From Arcuatula senhousia (taxonomy: Eukaryota; Mollusca; Bivalvia; Mytilida; Mytilidae), in the NCBI GenBank assembly GCA_963971305.1, contig OZ020303.1, positions 57,164,867-57,228,866 on the forward strand: a DNA stretch of 64,000 nt. The letters are read 5' to 3'. Shown here in pieces: positions 1-10,989 of this stretch (position 1 is the first letter of the stretch; the number at the start of each line of letters is the position of its first letter). Made by a program: the position numbers and the translations under genes. The notes beneath the pieces were generated by a model. It ran no database searches and was not told the DNA's origin. It saw nothing but the letters and a program-made list of their open reading frames with translations.

Positions 1-261
1 ACGGCACGAAGGGGCTTTTGTTTACTATAATAGAAGAAAATCTGGACTTTCAGAATGCTGAATGGTCGTATGCTTTTCATGATACTTTTTATCTCATTGA
101 AGGTCAACTAAGTGAAAGTTAAAGGGGACTTTAGGTGTACAGTTTGTTTGTAGTGTTTGTTGGATTGTTGCTTAAATATAGAATATCCCACATTGTTGCT
201 AATTTGTACGAAAGACTGGTAATGCCATCGGTTCTGTCACATTGCTCGATTGATGCGAGAT

Positions 262-516
262 ATTTCTCATTTCCATGTTGACATTTCTCAGTTCCAAGTT
301 GACATTTCGCACTTCCAAGTTGACATTTCGCAGTTCAAAGTTGACATTTCGCACTTCCAAATTGCAATTTCTCAGTTCCAATGTGACATTTCTCAGTTCT
401 AAGATGACATTTCTCAGTTCCAACTTGAAATTTCTCAGTTCCAACTCGACATTTCGCACTTGCAAGTTGACATTTTGCACTTCCAAGTTGGAACTAAGAA
501 ATGTCAAGACAACTTG
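262..516. repeat. 21-bp minisatellite, about 11 units
   Basis: About eleven head-to-tail units resembling ACATTTCKCAGTTCCAAGTTG follow each other with a 21-base period. The last unit (about 484-516) is in inverted orientation, so the array ends in a small palindrome. Because 21 is divisible by three, long open frames appear on both strands as heptapeptide repeats such as LEVRNVN. I regard these as artefacts of the array, not proteins. Confidence 0.9.
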
Positions 517-540
517 GAAGTGCCATTATCTTCTATCATA

Positions 541-1930
541 GGTTAAAGATAAAAACGCATACGTGTGAGATATACATGATATATATACTTCGTACGTGTT
601 TTGAAGAAACTAGCACGAGACCGTTTTTCTTACGAACTTAAAATTGACATCCAAATTAATATTTTATAGCTATGCATATATAATCTACTTTAGATTACCA
701 CTTGTAGGTATCAATTATCACAACAACAACAAAAATTGAAATCTTCGATAAGATAAATAGTGCAGCGGTTTGACCAGGAAAAAAATGTCTTTAATGGTCC
801 GACAAAACACACACCTACATTGTATATCATTTTAAAGAGGAATATCTCTAGTTTCAGATAAAACAGGTCGTCACATGTTTCTATTGGTCAAATTTGAAAT
901 ATTTAAGGTCAAAGGTCACATAGTTGGAAAGTTCAAAATTCTAGTTGTTTGCTTATAAATTACAGCTATAATATTCGTAATAAGTTATATGGCAGATATT
1001 GAATTTTAATAAGTCTTTAAAGTGAACAATTGACTTGAAGCTACAAAACATCTGCCTGAGTTTCAAAAAAGTGACGTTAAATGACGTTTTTTGCTGGCTC
1101 TAAGAAAATACATTAAAACAGATATATTTATTTTGATTTTACCGTTTTTATTTTAAATTTTTTGCTGCTTAAATGCATATAAATCAAAATTCAGACTTTA
1201 AACCATCATATAAAACAGGTTATGCATCGCTAAAACAAATGACAGTAACGTAGGGGGTGTCCGAAAAATGTAGCTGCACACGAAAATGTCCTGTTAAATG
1301 ACCATTTTAATGCTAATTGACAATTGAATAACATATATTACACACAAAATTATAAGAACGTTATCAAAAGGTTACAAAGAATAAACTATTTTACATTTAT
1401 CCTAATAAATTGGTGAGAAGCAAAATCTAAGAAGTATCAAATCTCGAAGTGATAAAAAGATAATCAAACAATCAGTAGACATCGCAGCTAAAAGCCCAAA
1501 CACATCTTAAGTGCAATCTCAGCAAAAAATCCGGCTTGGACAAGAAATCGCTACGGAAGGGTGCACAGTAATCAGTTATCAGCGGAGAATAATGATTAAA
1601 AGACAAATCTGCATGCATCTTAGGGATTGAAATCCTACATTAGTCTACGGGCACATGGTGTCTTTCGTAATTGTTTACAATGCAAGGCTTACACATGTAA
1701 ATGGAATATAGAAGTAATTAAATCAGCTAGCATTTGCAAAAACACTGCAGTCCACTGTAATTTGGAAATATTTTGCCTTGCCCTTTTCGCATGCATCAAA
1801 ATTACATATAAACCATAACGCAGGAAACAAGTCGAGGAAAGTAGTCGTCTAAGAGATGATAGTTACGACTGGACTTCGCGTGCACGTTGTTGTGTCTATA
1901 TACGATCTATGATCGAACTATCAACGTCAT
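541..1930. other. AT-rich stretch, no gene recognised
   Basis: No long open frame, protein motif, splice-site pair with coding context or tandem repeat was found. A short CAA run sits near 720. I see nothing else to annotate. Confidence 0.5.
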
Positions 1931-2039
1931 CTTTTCACTGATTCAAGAAAAAGCCTAAGAAAAAGAACAAATTTACAGAGGACCCAATTGATAATCGACA
2001 TGCCCAACTTTCTTATTGACGTATTTTTATTTGGCTGGT

Positions 2040-2330
2040 TGATGTACTGAGATGATCACCTTAGCATCCCTAATATGCCATCACAAACCCGTTGTGTTTT
2101 GTGTAACTACCGGACCCAAAGATCGCAATGGAAGAGGGAGGTTTGGCGCGCCTTAAAGCCTGGTTTAACCCACCATTTCTTTTGAAATGCCTGTACCAAG
2201 TCAGGCCCATTGCGATCTTCAATTTTTTCGGTATGTATTCCTTGTTTTGTTTCGTCTTATGGACATTTGAGATTGATTCTCCAAGTTCGGTAATTTTGTT
2301 ATTATCTTTATTGACAATATATTGGTTTAG
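2040..2330 (+). mobile_element. Penelope-like element 3' tail, solo copy
   Basis: This segment matches, in inverted orientation, the sequence just downstream of the Penelope-like RT at 9656-10750. Shared blocks include GTACTGAGATGATCACCT, AAGATCGCAATGGAAGAGGG, TGGTTTAACCCACCATTT and TGCCTGTACCAAGTCAGG, in the same order and spacing. No RT frame precedes it here, so it is a detached tail. The two copies diverge by scattered substitutions, so this is an old insertion. The open frames over it are not genes. Confidence 0.7.
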
Positions 2331-2504
2331 TTTGGTGATGTGTTTTAAGCAAACATTAAGGATTTCAATTGCACTAATTGTGCACCTTTGCATCCTGTTT
2401 TGTTTCTTTATTCATATGGAACAGACTTTTTACAATCACCTTTTGTCAAGTAGGCTAGCTTTCTTTTTTACTTTTTTCACTAAACAATTCTAGATTTGGT
2501 GACT

Positions 2505-2890
2505 TCCTCCATCTCATCAACCCCAAGACTTGAGATAAAATACACAACGGATTGTGGGAAGTCTGCCTCATATTTAGATCTACACTCACAAAGACATTCA
2601 TCAAAGCTCTAGATCTATGATGAGCGTGATGACTTCATCTTTCCCTTCCTGTGTAGCAATATTCCGTCTGCTCCCGCTTATGGTGTGCTATAGCAAGCAT
2701 AAATTGCTTACTCTTCCTGAGCACCCGAGTTTCTTTACGTTGTTGATTTGTTGATTGCTATTCAGTTATTTTTGTATTTTTAAGTTTTCCTGTTGAGTGG
2801 TGTCTGTTTCTTCGTGCTGTTCTCGATCGTTTTTACTGGTTCATATTCCCCTAATGGTATAGCTTCTTAGTTTCTAACACCATTTAAAGA
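2505..2890 (+). pseudogene. Penelope-like RT C-terminal fossil
   Basis: Translation of about 2530-2700 gives LEIKYTTD, SASYLDLH and YDERDDF, then CSNIP and APAYGV. This is the same order as in the RT at 9656-10750 (LEIKETTE, FLDLH, YDKRDDF, QSNIP, SPAYGV). In-frame stops occur, including TAG before the YDERDD block. The sequence continues into a 3' tail with a TTCTTCGTGCTGTTCTCG block similar to one near 7880. It is a dead, 5'-truncated retroelement copy. Confidence 0.75.
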
Positions 2891-3235
2891 AAGGAGACAT
2901 ACTTGTAATGGCTTCGTTTTCTAGGGATCGACGCTCGTTAAATGCTTTTCTAGTTGCCCGCGGAAAACATTAAACAAAACTATGCAGATTCTGTTCTTAA
3001 TAAAGCTTACTAGTATATATTCTTGTTAAAGCAGATGGGAGCACATCCAAAATATTGAAGCATTTTAAGATCGCTAATTGATATCTTTATCCCACTTCAC
3101 TCCATACAAACTAAAAATACATGTATTATGCGATCTTTTGCCATACATGTATATCCCAAATAAAGTTTACATCTGATTGTATATTTGTAAGATTCCAAAA
3201 TATTAATGCGCTGAAGCAAAGACTTTTTTCAAATA
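2891..3235. other. intergenic, nothing recognised
   Basis: AT-rich sequence without a recognisable coding or repeat signal. Confidence 0.4.
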
Positions 3236-3238
3236 AAT

Positions 3239-3365
3239 TAAATTTACAACAAAGGTTCGGGCAATAAATTGGACGTGTTTCGTTTACTCAACAAGACTTA
3301 TCAGAGACACTCTAGCCAAATAGCTGAAAATGCCAAGCTAAATATGAATATGAAGAGTATAGAGC
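3239..3365 (+). repeat. dispersed repeat family B, diverged copy
   Basis: A diverged copy of a repeat whose best copies lie at 46040 and 60730. Blocks in order are a CAATAAATT segment, a GTTTCGTYTAYTC segment, AAGACTYATCAGAG, a GCTCTACC-like segment, and ATGAATATGAAGAGYATAGA. No coding capacity is seen. Confidence 0.6.
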
Positions 3366-3404
3366 CATATACTAATCATAAACAGTAAAGTAACAACACG
3401 ATAG

Positions 3405-3480
3405 TGCCGGGGACTGGATTCGAACTCATGACCCTTTGGTCGCAGTTAAAGATAAGATCTACCTTAGTCTTGGGTACATG
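3405..3480 (-). repeat. tRNA-derived SINE-head-like fragment
   Basis: Read on the minus strand, this contains GAGTTCGAATCC, which fits the pol III B box (GGTTCRANNCC-like), followed by AGTCCCCGGCA. The flanking bases do not form a good T stem, and no complete acceptor or D arm can be drawn. A functional tRNA is therefore unlikely, and a SINE head remnant is the simplest reading. Confidence 0.4.
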
Positions 3481-3489
3481 TAAGAAGAA

Positions 3490-5209
3490 TTTTCATAAAT
3501 ATTGAAATTAACATGGGAAAATTCCATGTCTTTGAACTATTTGGCAACACAAAAACACAAAGCTAAAGATCGATAGTTGTAATTGACTATAACACTTTGA
3601 TGATGCACTTGTGCAGTACAATACTCGAACAAGCAGCGCTAGCTGATATTATACTCAGCATTTCTTCATTTGCCTTATAAAAAATCAAATTTAACTCGCA
3701 GAAGTGCAACAATATTTGTATCGATTATCATAAACAAAATCCACAGAATATAAACAAATGAACATCCGGCGACTTCTGTTGGTGGGTCATAAGATATTTT
3801 TGCAAAGGAACTTTTTTTAATTGAGTCAAAAACTCTATACATTTGTATGTACATATTTGTATTCGAATGTTGTAATGTTTGTTTAACCCTTTACAAGAGC
3901 CCCTGTGACCAAACTTGAATAGACGAGACCGCAAGGACGAGACACACTTCAAGTGAATCAAACATCATGCATTTGGGTACAATTTTAATATTTTTGCATG
4001 AAAATTCGCTTGGATGAAATTCGACATTCCAATGGACGCCCTCCATCTGCACTTGCTCAGCTAATAAATGAGGCGAATTCGATGAGAATTGCAGTTTGCG
4101 TTTTTCTACCTTATATTTTCATACATAAAGAATATGATATCGTGTATAAAAAAACTCCTGGACGTTCTACCTCGAGCGGTCTACAAATTTCACGTTTGTT
4201 ATTTTTAGATTTGAATTATTTGAAAGATGTAATTCGAATATCAAAATTGCTCAAAAAGATGTATTGTTACATTCTGTAGCGATAACCGTTTCTTCTTTGA
4301 TGATTCGTCGACGAAGTTTGATCGAGATATGAGTATCCAGGTCCGAAGAAAGATATCATGCAATGCGTAGTAGCTACTGACTAGTACATGTTTTTTTATG
4401 ACTAAATGACCGTTCCTCTTGTAATTACGACCTTTTATTGTTTTGTCTTTTTTAATTAGGAATTCAAGACTACTTTTCATCGTTCTGTTAATATATTTTT
4501 ACTTTATTTTTTTCATAAATTTCTTTTTTAGTACAAAAGAGCTAAATTTTACTTAGTTTTTTACAGGTCAAAGACGGAAAGACTTGGGTTTCCGGAATTA
4601 TATTTTGCAAATTTGTTTATGAAATACGTAATAAAATCAACATTTCTGCACCGTTTTCAATAAAGTTTTGCAGAATAGTAAAGTATATAATAACACAGAG
4701 TTCAAAGAGTTTTAAAGCTACAAAACACAAGAAACATTTTGATAGGAAACAACTTTTTGTCTAAAATGTGATAAAAAAGTGAGCATTTTCAAAAGCATCG
4801 ATTTTGATGAAAAACTCGAGTACAATCTAGCAAAATCTTTATTAACAGTAAGATAAAGGGTTATTCCTGATAATTTTGTCCAAAATTTTAATTTTTTCAT
4901 GAAAGAAATATTTGTTTTGAAACTTCACACCAATGGAGGGATTTTTACATAAATACACCACTGTTAAAAAAAGCGATTTTACCAAAAAATGCCCGAGACG
5001 AATTCGTGACGACCCACTTAAAATCAAAGCTAAATGGTGGTATAATATTCCCTAAAAAACTTAGCTGTGTGTTATGTCGGTACATTAAACTCTTTAAATA
5101 GACGACTTTTTACCGATCAACCGCTGCACTAAAATTGGCTCTTTCCAACCTTTTTTTAATTTTGATAAAATGTTACCCGGTCGTCTCTTTGCAATAAAGG
5201 TTACTTCTG
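3490..5209. other. gene-poor AT-rich stretch
   Basis: The best open frame is a 93-codon plus-strand one at 3998-4279, including the segment NGRPPSALAQLINEANSMRI. I do not recognise it and saw no convincing splice or promoter context. It could be chance or a fragment of an exon. The remainder shows nothing. Confidence 0.4.
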
Positions 5210-6021
5210 AAAGACACAGAACCTATCAATTTCGCAATTTTTTACATTGAATAAAAAGTACATATATTAAAAATACACTATCTAAAACTTATCTTCCCCA
5301 ACATAAAAACTCAATGTTTTGCAGTTTTCTATAAAATAATCTTATTTTTATTATTCACGTTTATTAAAGACATAAAACCTATCATTTTGGCATTTTTAAA
5401 AAATAATGAAATTCACACTATTTGAAGAATACATTGTAAAACCTTTGAAGAAACTGTTTAATTTTCAAAAAAACCTACCGGAAAGTATTCTTTTCGACAG
5501 AAAACTGAAGAAAAAACGCAGTGTCAAAAAAAGAGGACAAACTAATTATAGAATGTAAACACTTGCGGGTGCCGGTAAACTGAGAAACGAAAAGTAACCA
5601 AACGAAACGGAGCGGAACAAAAACGATAACGGTAAAGATTGGAACGTAAACAGTAAAATAAGCAACCGAAATCTGTAAAGAAAGGAAACAAAATCGAGCA
5701 AAACCGGTAAAAAAAAGAAAACTGAATCGAATTTAGCCGGCACCAGTCGTTTTTTCTTAATTTACCGATTTCGTTTTCTCTTCGCCTCGTTTGGTTACAT
5801 TTCGTTTCTCAGTTTAACAGTACCCAGTTTACCAAAAGTAAATATTTATGCTGGACAATACTTAATCAACGCGAATAATAAAAATAAGATTATTTTATAG
5901 AAAACTGCAAAACATTGATTTTTTATGTTGGGAAAGATAAGTTTTAGATAGTATATTTTTAATATATGTACTTTTTATTCAATGTAAAAAAATGCGAAAT
6001 TGATAGGTTCTATGTCTTTAA
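5210..6021. repeat. long inverted repeat (foldback), nested palindrome
   Basis: Outer arms of about 153 bp lie at 5210-5362 and 5868-6021. They are near-identical reverse complements; shared blocks include GTACATATATTAAAAATA and GTTTTGCAGTTTTCTATA. A second, inner pair lies at about 5569-5608 and 5788-5826 and centres on GTAACCAAACGAA and its complement. The whole unit could fold into one long two-stage hairpin. The duplicated arms and lack of coding sequence suggest a foldback transposon or two oppositely inserted MITEs. Confidence 0.85.
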
Positions 6022-6475
6022 GTATTGCCCAGCATAAATATGAAACTTTAGATTTAAAACTTAAAACCTTTGACCCCCTAAACATAATAGGTCGACATCT
6101 TCTTTGCTGGATTTTTATCATCTTAATTATCATATTCCTTGCTATAAATGTTCAAGTTCTGATCTCTATAAGCTTATTTTGGTAGAGTTCATAAAGGTTT
6201 TAATAGGTTAAAACAAGTATTTCAAATCATGTTTTAAAACATATACAAAAAAAAAAATGAAGCAGCTCACAAATAAATACCCAAAAAGCAAAAGAGAAGG
6301 TGCAAAAGCTATTTTTCTAATCAAGATTTTGACAATCTTATGCTCATTCATTTTGATTTCGGCGAGCTATGGATAAAAGATAGGCAACTCCTTAAGTGCA
6401 CTTGAAAGGTAAGTTTTCTATAGAATAAATTACCGAAAAATCAATCATTTTTCATTCAGGAAGAGCAGAATTCTG
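6022..6475. other. intergenic, nothing recognised
   Basis: AT-rich sequence with no supported feature. Confidence 0.4.
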
Positions 6476-6479
6476 GTTC

Positions 6480-7200
6480 CCCATGCCCAACAAAACTTGT
6501 GACAATGACCTTTGACCACTAAATCAATAGACTTAAATCTAACTTCATAGGCTTTTCATGTGTGCAATTTTAATAAATTTCTATCAAGGCGTTCAACATA
6601 TAAATACAGAAGAAACTATCTTCATTCATTTAATATTGCTAAGTTTTCACTAGTGACCTTGATCTATGACAAAAATTGATAGGCCTCTTTCTTACACCGT
6701 AATCTTTAATGGATGAAAATCTTTTAAGGCGTTCAAAAGTTGTGTTGTGAAAAAACTTACAGGTTTCAAATTTTTCATTAGTTACCATGACCTTTGACCA
6801 TTTGACCACCAAATTAATAGGCTTCCCTGTGCTAAATAAGCTTAAATGCCTGTAAGTTTCTTGTTATTCTATGAAATGCCGCAGAAACTAACTTAAAATT
6901 GACAAGTTTTCACTTGTGACCTTGACCTTTATATTTTTACCACAAAACCGAAAGACCTCTTTCTTACCTTATAAGTTTTTATATATGCAAGTTTCATGCA
7001 ATTTTAATACTTCAAAAGTTATGTCATGTTGTGAAATCCAATTCCACTTTAATATTTTCACTTGTTACCTAAAATGTCCTTTTGACCCCAATAATAATAC
7101 GCATCCCGTTTTCCTTTTAAATGCAAACGAACGTAAGTTTCATGAAATCATCTTTAGGCGTAAATAAGTTATGTTGCGAAATCAGTTTCAATTTTAAATT
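6480..7200 (+). repeat. degenerate tandem array, about 130-150 bp unit
   Basis: Five diverged units each carry a block like TTTTCACTTGTGACCTTGAC followed by TTTGACCACNAAAT, a TAGGCYTCTTTCTTAC-like block and AAGGCGTTCAAAAGTT. Block starts near 6508, 6653, 6783, 6916 and 7065 give spacings of about 130-149 bp. It is an old, non-coding array. Confidence 0.7.
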
Positions 7201-7482
7201 TCTAAGCAGTAAAGCTGGTTCGGATATCGTAAGAGAATTCTGTTATTAATAAGACTTTGACCAACATGACATTTTGGCTAAATAATTCTGGTCAGATATG
7301 AAAGTTTTAGAAAGAGTTCAAGTCTTATTGTTATTGTTATTAAGCATTTAAGTACCACTTTTTATAAGAATCATGCAAAGAGCGATTCATGAGTGGAAAG
7401 CCCTAGCCCTACACCAATTTATTTTTGATGTGAATTTGTAGGTCGAAATTTTAAATACCATTTGTTTTTATTTTTACCCGTC

Positions 7483-7739
7483 TGATTAAAATCAGATCTA
7501 TCAAATTGTTCCATAATGTCAATGCTAGGTAAAACGACAACCCATTCTACTTTCTATTCTGATGACCATTTGAATTGACCAATCAGATTGCAGTTCTCAG
7601 GATTTTGGAACCATTACGTCTTATGATAAAACAAGATGATTCTTAAAAAAGGTCAGCAGAACAGAAAGTAAAAATGGCATGTCTTCAGATCTACCATGCA
7701 GAGACAGTAGGGGAAGATTGATAGATCTGATTTTAATCA
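7483..7739. mobile_element. 257-bp MITE with 22-bp perfect TIRs
   Basis: The ends are perfect 22-bp inverted repeats that begin TGATTAAAATCAGATCTATC (7483-7504 and 7718-7739). The interior has no coding capacity. No clear target-site duplication was seen. It is a non-autonomous TIR element of unknown superfamily. Confidence 0.8.
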
Positions 7740-7849
7740 TATCTTTATGATGTTCAAAGACGTTAGCTTTATGTGCTTAGGGTTTTTACTTCATCTAGTA
7801 TTGTCTTTTCTATTGTTTGTTGGAAATCCTTTCAAGGTACGATCCCCAA

Positions 7850-8060
7850 TTTCTTACAAAACATGTATTTATTGCGATTTTTTTTCTTCGTGCTGTTCTC
7901 GTTTGTGTTTACTGGTTTTGTCTTCGCACTTTCTGACTTTTGACATTCGGATCCCCATTGGTACTTCTGCTTTTTTGTATGTTATTATTTTTATAGTGTT
8001 TGATTTTGAGTTCCGTGGCAGAATGGTATATGTTATGTTTACATAGTGCTGTTTTCTTAC
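7850..8060 (+). mobile_element. retroelement 3'-tail-like fragment
   Basis: The block CTTCGTGCTGTTCTCGT followed by TTACTGGTTTTGTCTT resembles the tails downstream of the Penelope-like RT fossils at 2505 and 58975. The 99-codon open frame across this region is therefore probably spurious. Confidence 0.45.
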
Positions 8061-8135
8061 TGTTCTTACTGATTTTAAATGTTTTCCAAACTTAGAGATT
8101 TAAAAAAATGTCTATTTCGGCGTTTTTTTACATAT

Positions 8136-8646
8136 ATATATATGTTGTGTACAAGTTACAATATTGTACATGTTGCAACATGTACAACTATATTGTACAA
8201 GTTAAGACAAAATATGACATGGTTGTCTTTCATCAAGTACATGTAAACCCAGAAAAGACATAGATGAGATTTAAAATTTTTGCTAAAATTCTGCATGTCA
8301 ATTTAAAAAAAAATATATTTACCCATTTATTTTCATATAATCCATTGTAAAAGTACCAAACAAAAGGTTTTAATGTGGTGTTGCTGAAATCGAGACATCA
8401 AAGTCTGGGAACTTATATTGCCATCATTATGAAAATGGAAGTTCTTAAAACTTGTTGTATTCTATAGAGTCGATTGTGGACTTTATTGTACACTTTATCT
8501 TAAATATTCCAGTCTCATTTATGATTACAAAATATAGGTCTTGTCTAATAATGTAGATGGAATTCAATATTTTTCTCAACTTGTACAATTTATCTGTACA
8601 TGTTGCAACGTGTACAAAGTTGCAACTTGTACACGACATATATATA
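8136..8646. mobile_element. TIR element ending in GTACATGTTGCAAC palindromes (copy 1)
   Basis: The left end has TATGTTGTGTACAAGTTACA followed by tandem palindromic units made of TTGTACATGTTG and its exact complement. The right end is the inverted equivalent, finishing AACTTGTACACGACATAT. The interior (about 8210-8570) is AT-rich and non-coding. The same ends occur at 43236 and 44582, so this is a mobile family. The flanks are low-complexity TATA, so a target duplication cannot be judged. Confidence 0.75.
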
Positions 8647-9355
8647 TTTCCGATGATTACAGCTGATAAAGTTTAATATTTACATTCAGTAATATATATC
8701 AATTTCAAATGTCTTTGAAGTTTATATGTATGCAGGGGCAAATTCAGATTTTTTTAGGGGGAGTCCAAAGAAACTATAATGAAGGCAGAAGAAAGGGGGT
8801 TATGCCAATTCTGTCGAACATCTGCAAGAAAAAAATATTCTTTTAGATGAAGATAATAATTCCACCTCCACCATCATTTTGTGTCTGACAATGATATGCA
8901 CAGCATACTAAATGTATGTAACTTTATTTTGTTAAAAAGACGTTTAAATTTTTTATCAATAATGATATCAATAAAAGTAAGATCATCTCTATGGTAAAGT
9001 GAATTGACGAAAAAAAAAAGGTTTTGGTAAGCAAAAATGTGGTTAGATATAACAATTTTAGGAATGATGATCGAAAACACCTGCCTTAAGAACTGTCATT
9101 GATGATTCGAATTCGAAATAGAACAAAAAATATACAGGTAAAATTTTGAACTTTTAAGAAGTATTCTAGATAAGGGTCAGGCAGTAGCCAGCACATTTAT
9201 TTATTTATTTATTTTAGCTTATATGGCTTAGATGCATTCATTTTGATATAATAAAACCATATAACACGATTTTACTTTAGTATGTGATTATTTAATTCCT
9301 AGATAATTTTTGACTGGTAGTTTAGAGAAACAAATCTCGAATTTTTTCACTTTAC
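8647..9355. other. intergenic, nothing recognised
   Basis: AT-rich sequence with a TTTA microsatellite near 9198-9220. There is no supported gene. Confidence 0.4.
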
Positions 9356-9359
9356 AATT

Positions 9360-9650
9360 CAACTTAATTTGGATAAAGGTAATAACAAAACTACCGAACT
9401 TGAATGATCAATCTCATAGTCCAGAGAAAATGACAAAAACGAATCAGTCATACCGGAGAATTGGTGGATCGCAATGGTCCTGACTTGGTACAGGCATTTC
9501 AAACGAAATGGTGGGTTAAACCAGGTTTTATGGCGCCAAACCTCCCTCTTCCATTGCGATCTTAGGATCCGATAATGACCATAGATCACAACATAGTTGT
9601 GAGACACAATAGGGATATTGAGGTGATCATCTCAGTACAGCAGATCAGTC
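9360..9650 (-). mobile_element. Penelope-like element 3' tail
   Basis: This lies immediately downstream of the RT frame on the minus strand and is homologous to the solo tail at 2040-2330. It holds the shared tail core: GGTTTAACCCACCATTT, a T-rich gap, then TGCCTGTACCAAGTCAGGA. With the RT it forms one 5'-truncated element of about 1.4 kb. Confidence 0.7.
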
Positions 9651-9655
9651 AAACA

Positions 9656-10750
9656 CTAATTAAAACAATTAACTATCATATCTTTTAACTCAATTTTGAA
9701 CTTTTCTACCAGTGGCTGATAACGAAGAAAGAATTTTTTCAGTGATCGTATGAGACGTATTTTCTTATAGCCCTGCTCCAAAAGTCGGTCACGAAGAAAT
9801 CGGTGTCTGATCAAAAAATCTGTGAAATGTGTGCAAGCTCTGGCATATCGAATAAGTTGTGAAATATAAACACCGTATGCAGGAGAAGTAGGTATATTGC
9901 TCTGTAGATTAGGAAAATTAATAATTTTAAAATTAAAATCGTCTCGTTTATCGTAAATTTTTGTACTGAGATGACCACCTGGGTCAAATTCGAGGTGCAG
10001 ATCCAAGAAAGACGTGAAGCAATTTGATTCGGTGGTCTCTTTAATCTCCAACTCCGGAGGATATATTGAAGGAATCCATCTACCAAATGAAGTGTTATTG
10101 ATAGAAAGGACATCATCAATATATCTGAATGTAAGATTAAATGACCTTGCCTCTTTCATCTTCTTGTTCTTTACGAGTCCCTGAAGAAATTCAGTCTCGT
10201 AAGAGTATAAAAACAAATCGGCGAGGAGAGGAGCACAGTTTGTGCCCATTGGAATGCCGATTTGTTGTTGAAAAATCTCTCCTCCGAAGGTGACAAATAT
10301 GTTGTCAATGAGGAAATCAAGCATACTGCAAACTTGTTCAAGTGTGTAACAAATTTTATCTTTGAAAGATGTTTTGGAAAAGTAGGTAGAATTATAACCC
10401 AAAACAACAAAATTCCTAGAGTTTGAAAAGGATTTTTCGAGAAGTTTTTTCAGGCGACATTTTAGTTTTTCGTGTGGCAAGGTAGTGTATAAAGTTGAAA
10501 AATCGAACGTTTTCAAAGAGTGGACCTCAGAAAATGATCTAGATTTAAAATGATCTAACAAATCTTTTGAGTTCTTCAAAATCCACATATGGTTAATTCC
10601 ACTACGATTATAAATAGTGTCGCAGTATGCTTGTTGACCTTCTTTGACAGCAGACAAGATTTTAGTTAAATGAACGGACAGCTCTGTAGTTGAACATGAT
10701 GAAGATCCAGCTATATACCTTTCTTTGTACGGATTTTTGGAATGATAGAT
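9656..10750 (-). CDS. Penelope-like element reverse transcriptase, 5'-truncated, catalytic core intact
   Basis: An uninterrupted frame of about 365 codons runs from a stop at 10751 to the stop at 9656. Counted from an internal TTG codon at 10657, RT motif A is FDFSTLYTTL (residues 51-60, Asp52), motif B is GIPMGTNCAP (134-143) and motif C is RYIDDVL (Asp181, Asp182). All three catalytic aspartates are present. Between 10750 and 10657 the frame also encodes KNPYKERYIAGSSSCST, an upstream RT motif of this lineage, so the true protein began further out and was lost by 5' truncation. There is no ATG start and no visible GIY-YIG endonuclease. The lineage call rests on these motifs and the HKNP/LYT style; another divergent RT clade is possible. 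It is probably not expressed as it stands. Confidence 0.75.
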   Translation of the reverse strand: MYHSKNPYKERYIAGSSSCSTTELSVHLTKILSAVKEGQQAYCDTIYNRSGINHMWILKNSKDLLDHFKSRSFSEVHSLKTFDFSTLYTTLPHEKLKCRLKKLLEKSFSNSRNFVVLGYNSTYFSKTSFKDKICYTLEQVCSMLDFLIDNIFVTFGGEIFQQQIGIPMGTNCAPLLADLFLYSYETEFLQGLVKNKKMKEARSFNLTFRYIDDVLSINNTSFGRWIPSIYPPELEIKETTESNCFTSFLDLHLEFDPGGHLSTKIYDKRDDFNFKIINFPNLQSNIPTSPAYGVYISQLIRYARACTHFTDFLIRHRFLRDRLLEQGYKKIRLIRSLKKFFLRYQPLVEKFKIELKDMIVNCFN

Positions 10751-10989
10751 CTATTATTGATTAACTCGATGTTATTTTATGTAGTTAAAACTGTTTTAAA
10801 GAATAACGGCGATTATTCTATAATATAAATATTTTTTAAACATATTTCATTATAATCAACTAAGTGAATATATAATTATATATATATTTTATTTAGATCT
10901 ACCCCTTTACAGCGGGGGCGCCTACTTCCAGGGTATAAAAGTGGCGCGTATATAAATATTCTATACAAGTTGAAATATACACTATAAAC

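Noticed and set aside
199..541. Opposing open frames of 102 and 88 codons
   Set aside because: They only read the 21-bp minisatellite, whose length is a multiple of three.
3405..3480. Possible tRNA gene on the minus strand
   Set aside because: Only the B-box region fits; the T stem does not pair and no acceptor or anticodon arm can be formed.
7747..8046. 99-codon hydrophobic frame that could be a membrane protein
   Set aside because: The T-rich sequence overlaps a retroelement-tail-like block also present near 2800, so the hydrophobicity is compositional.
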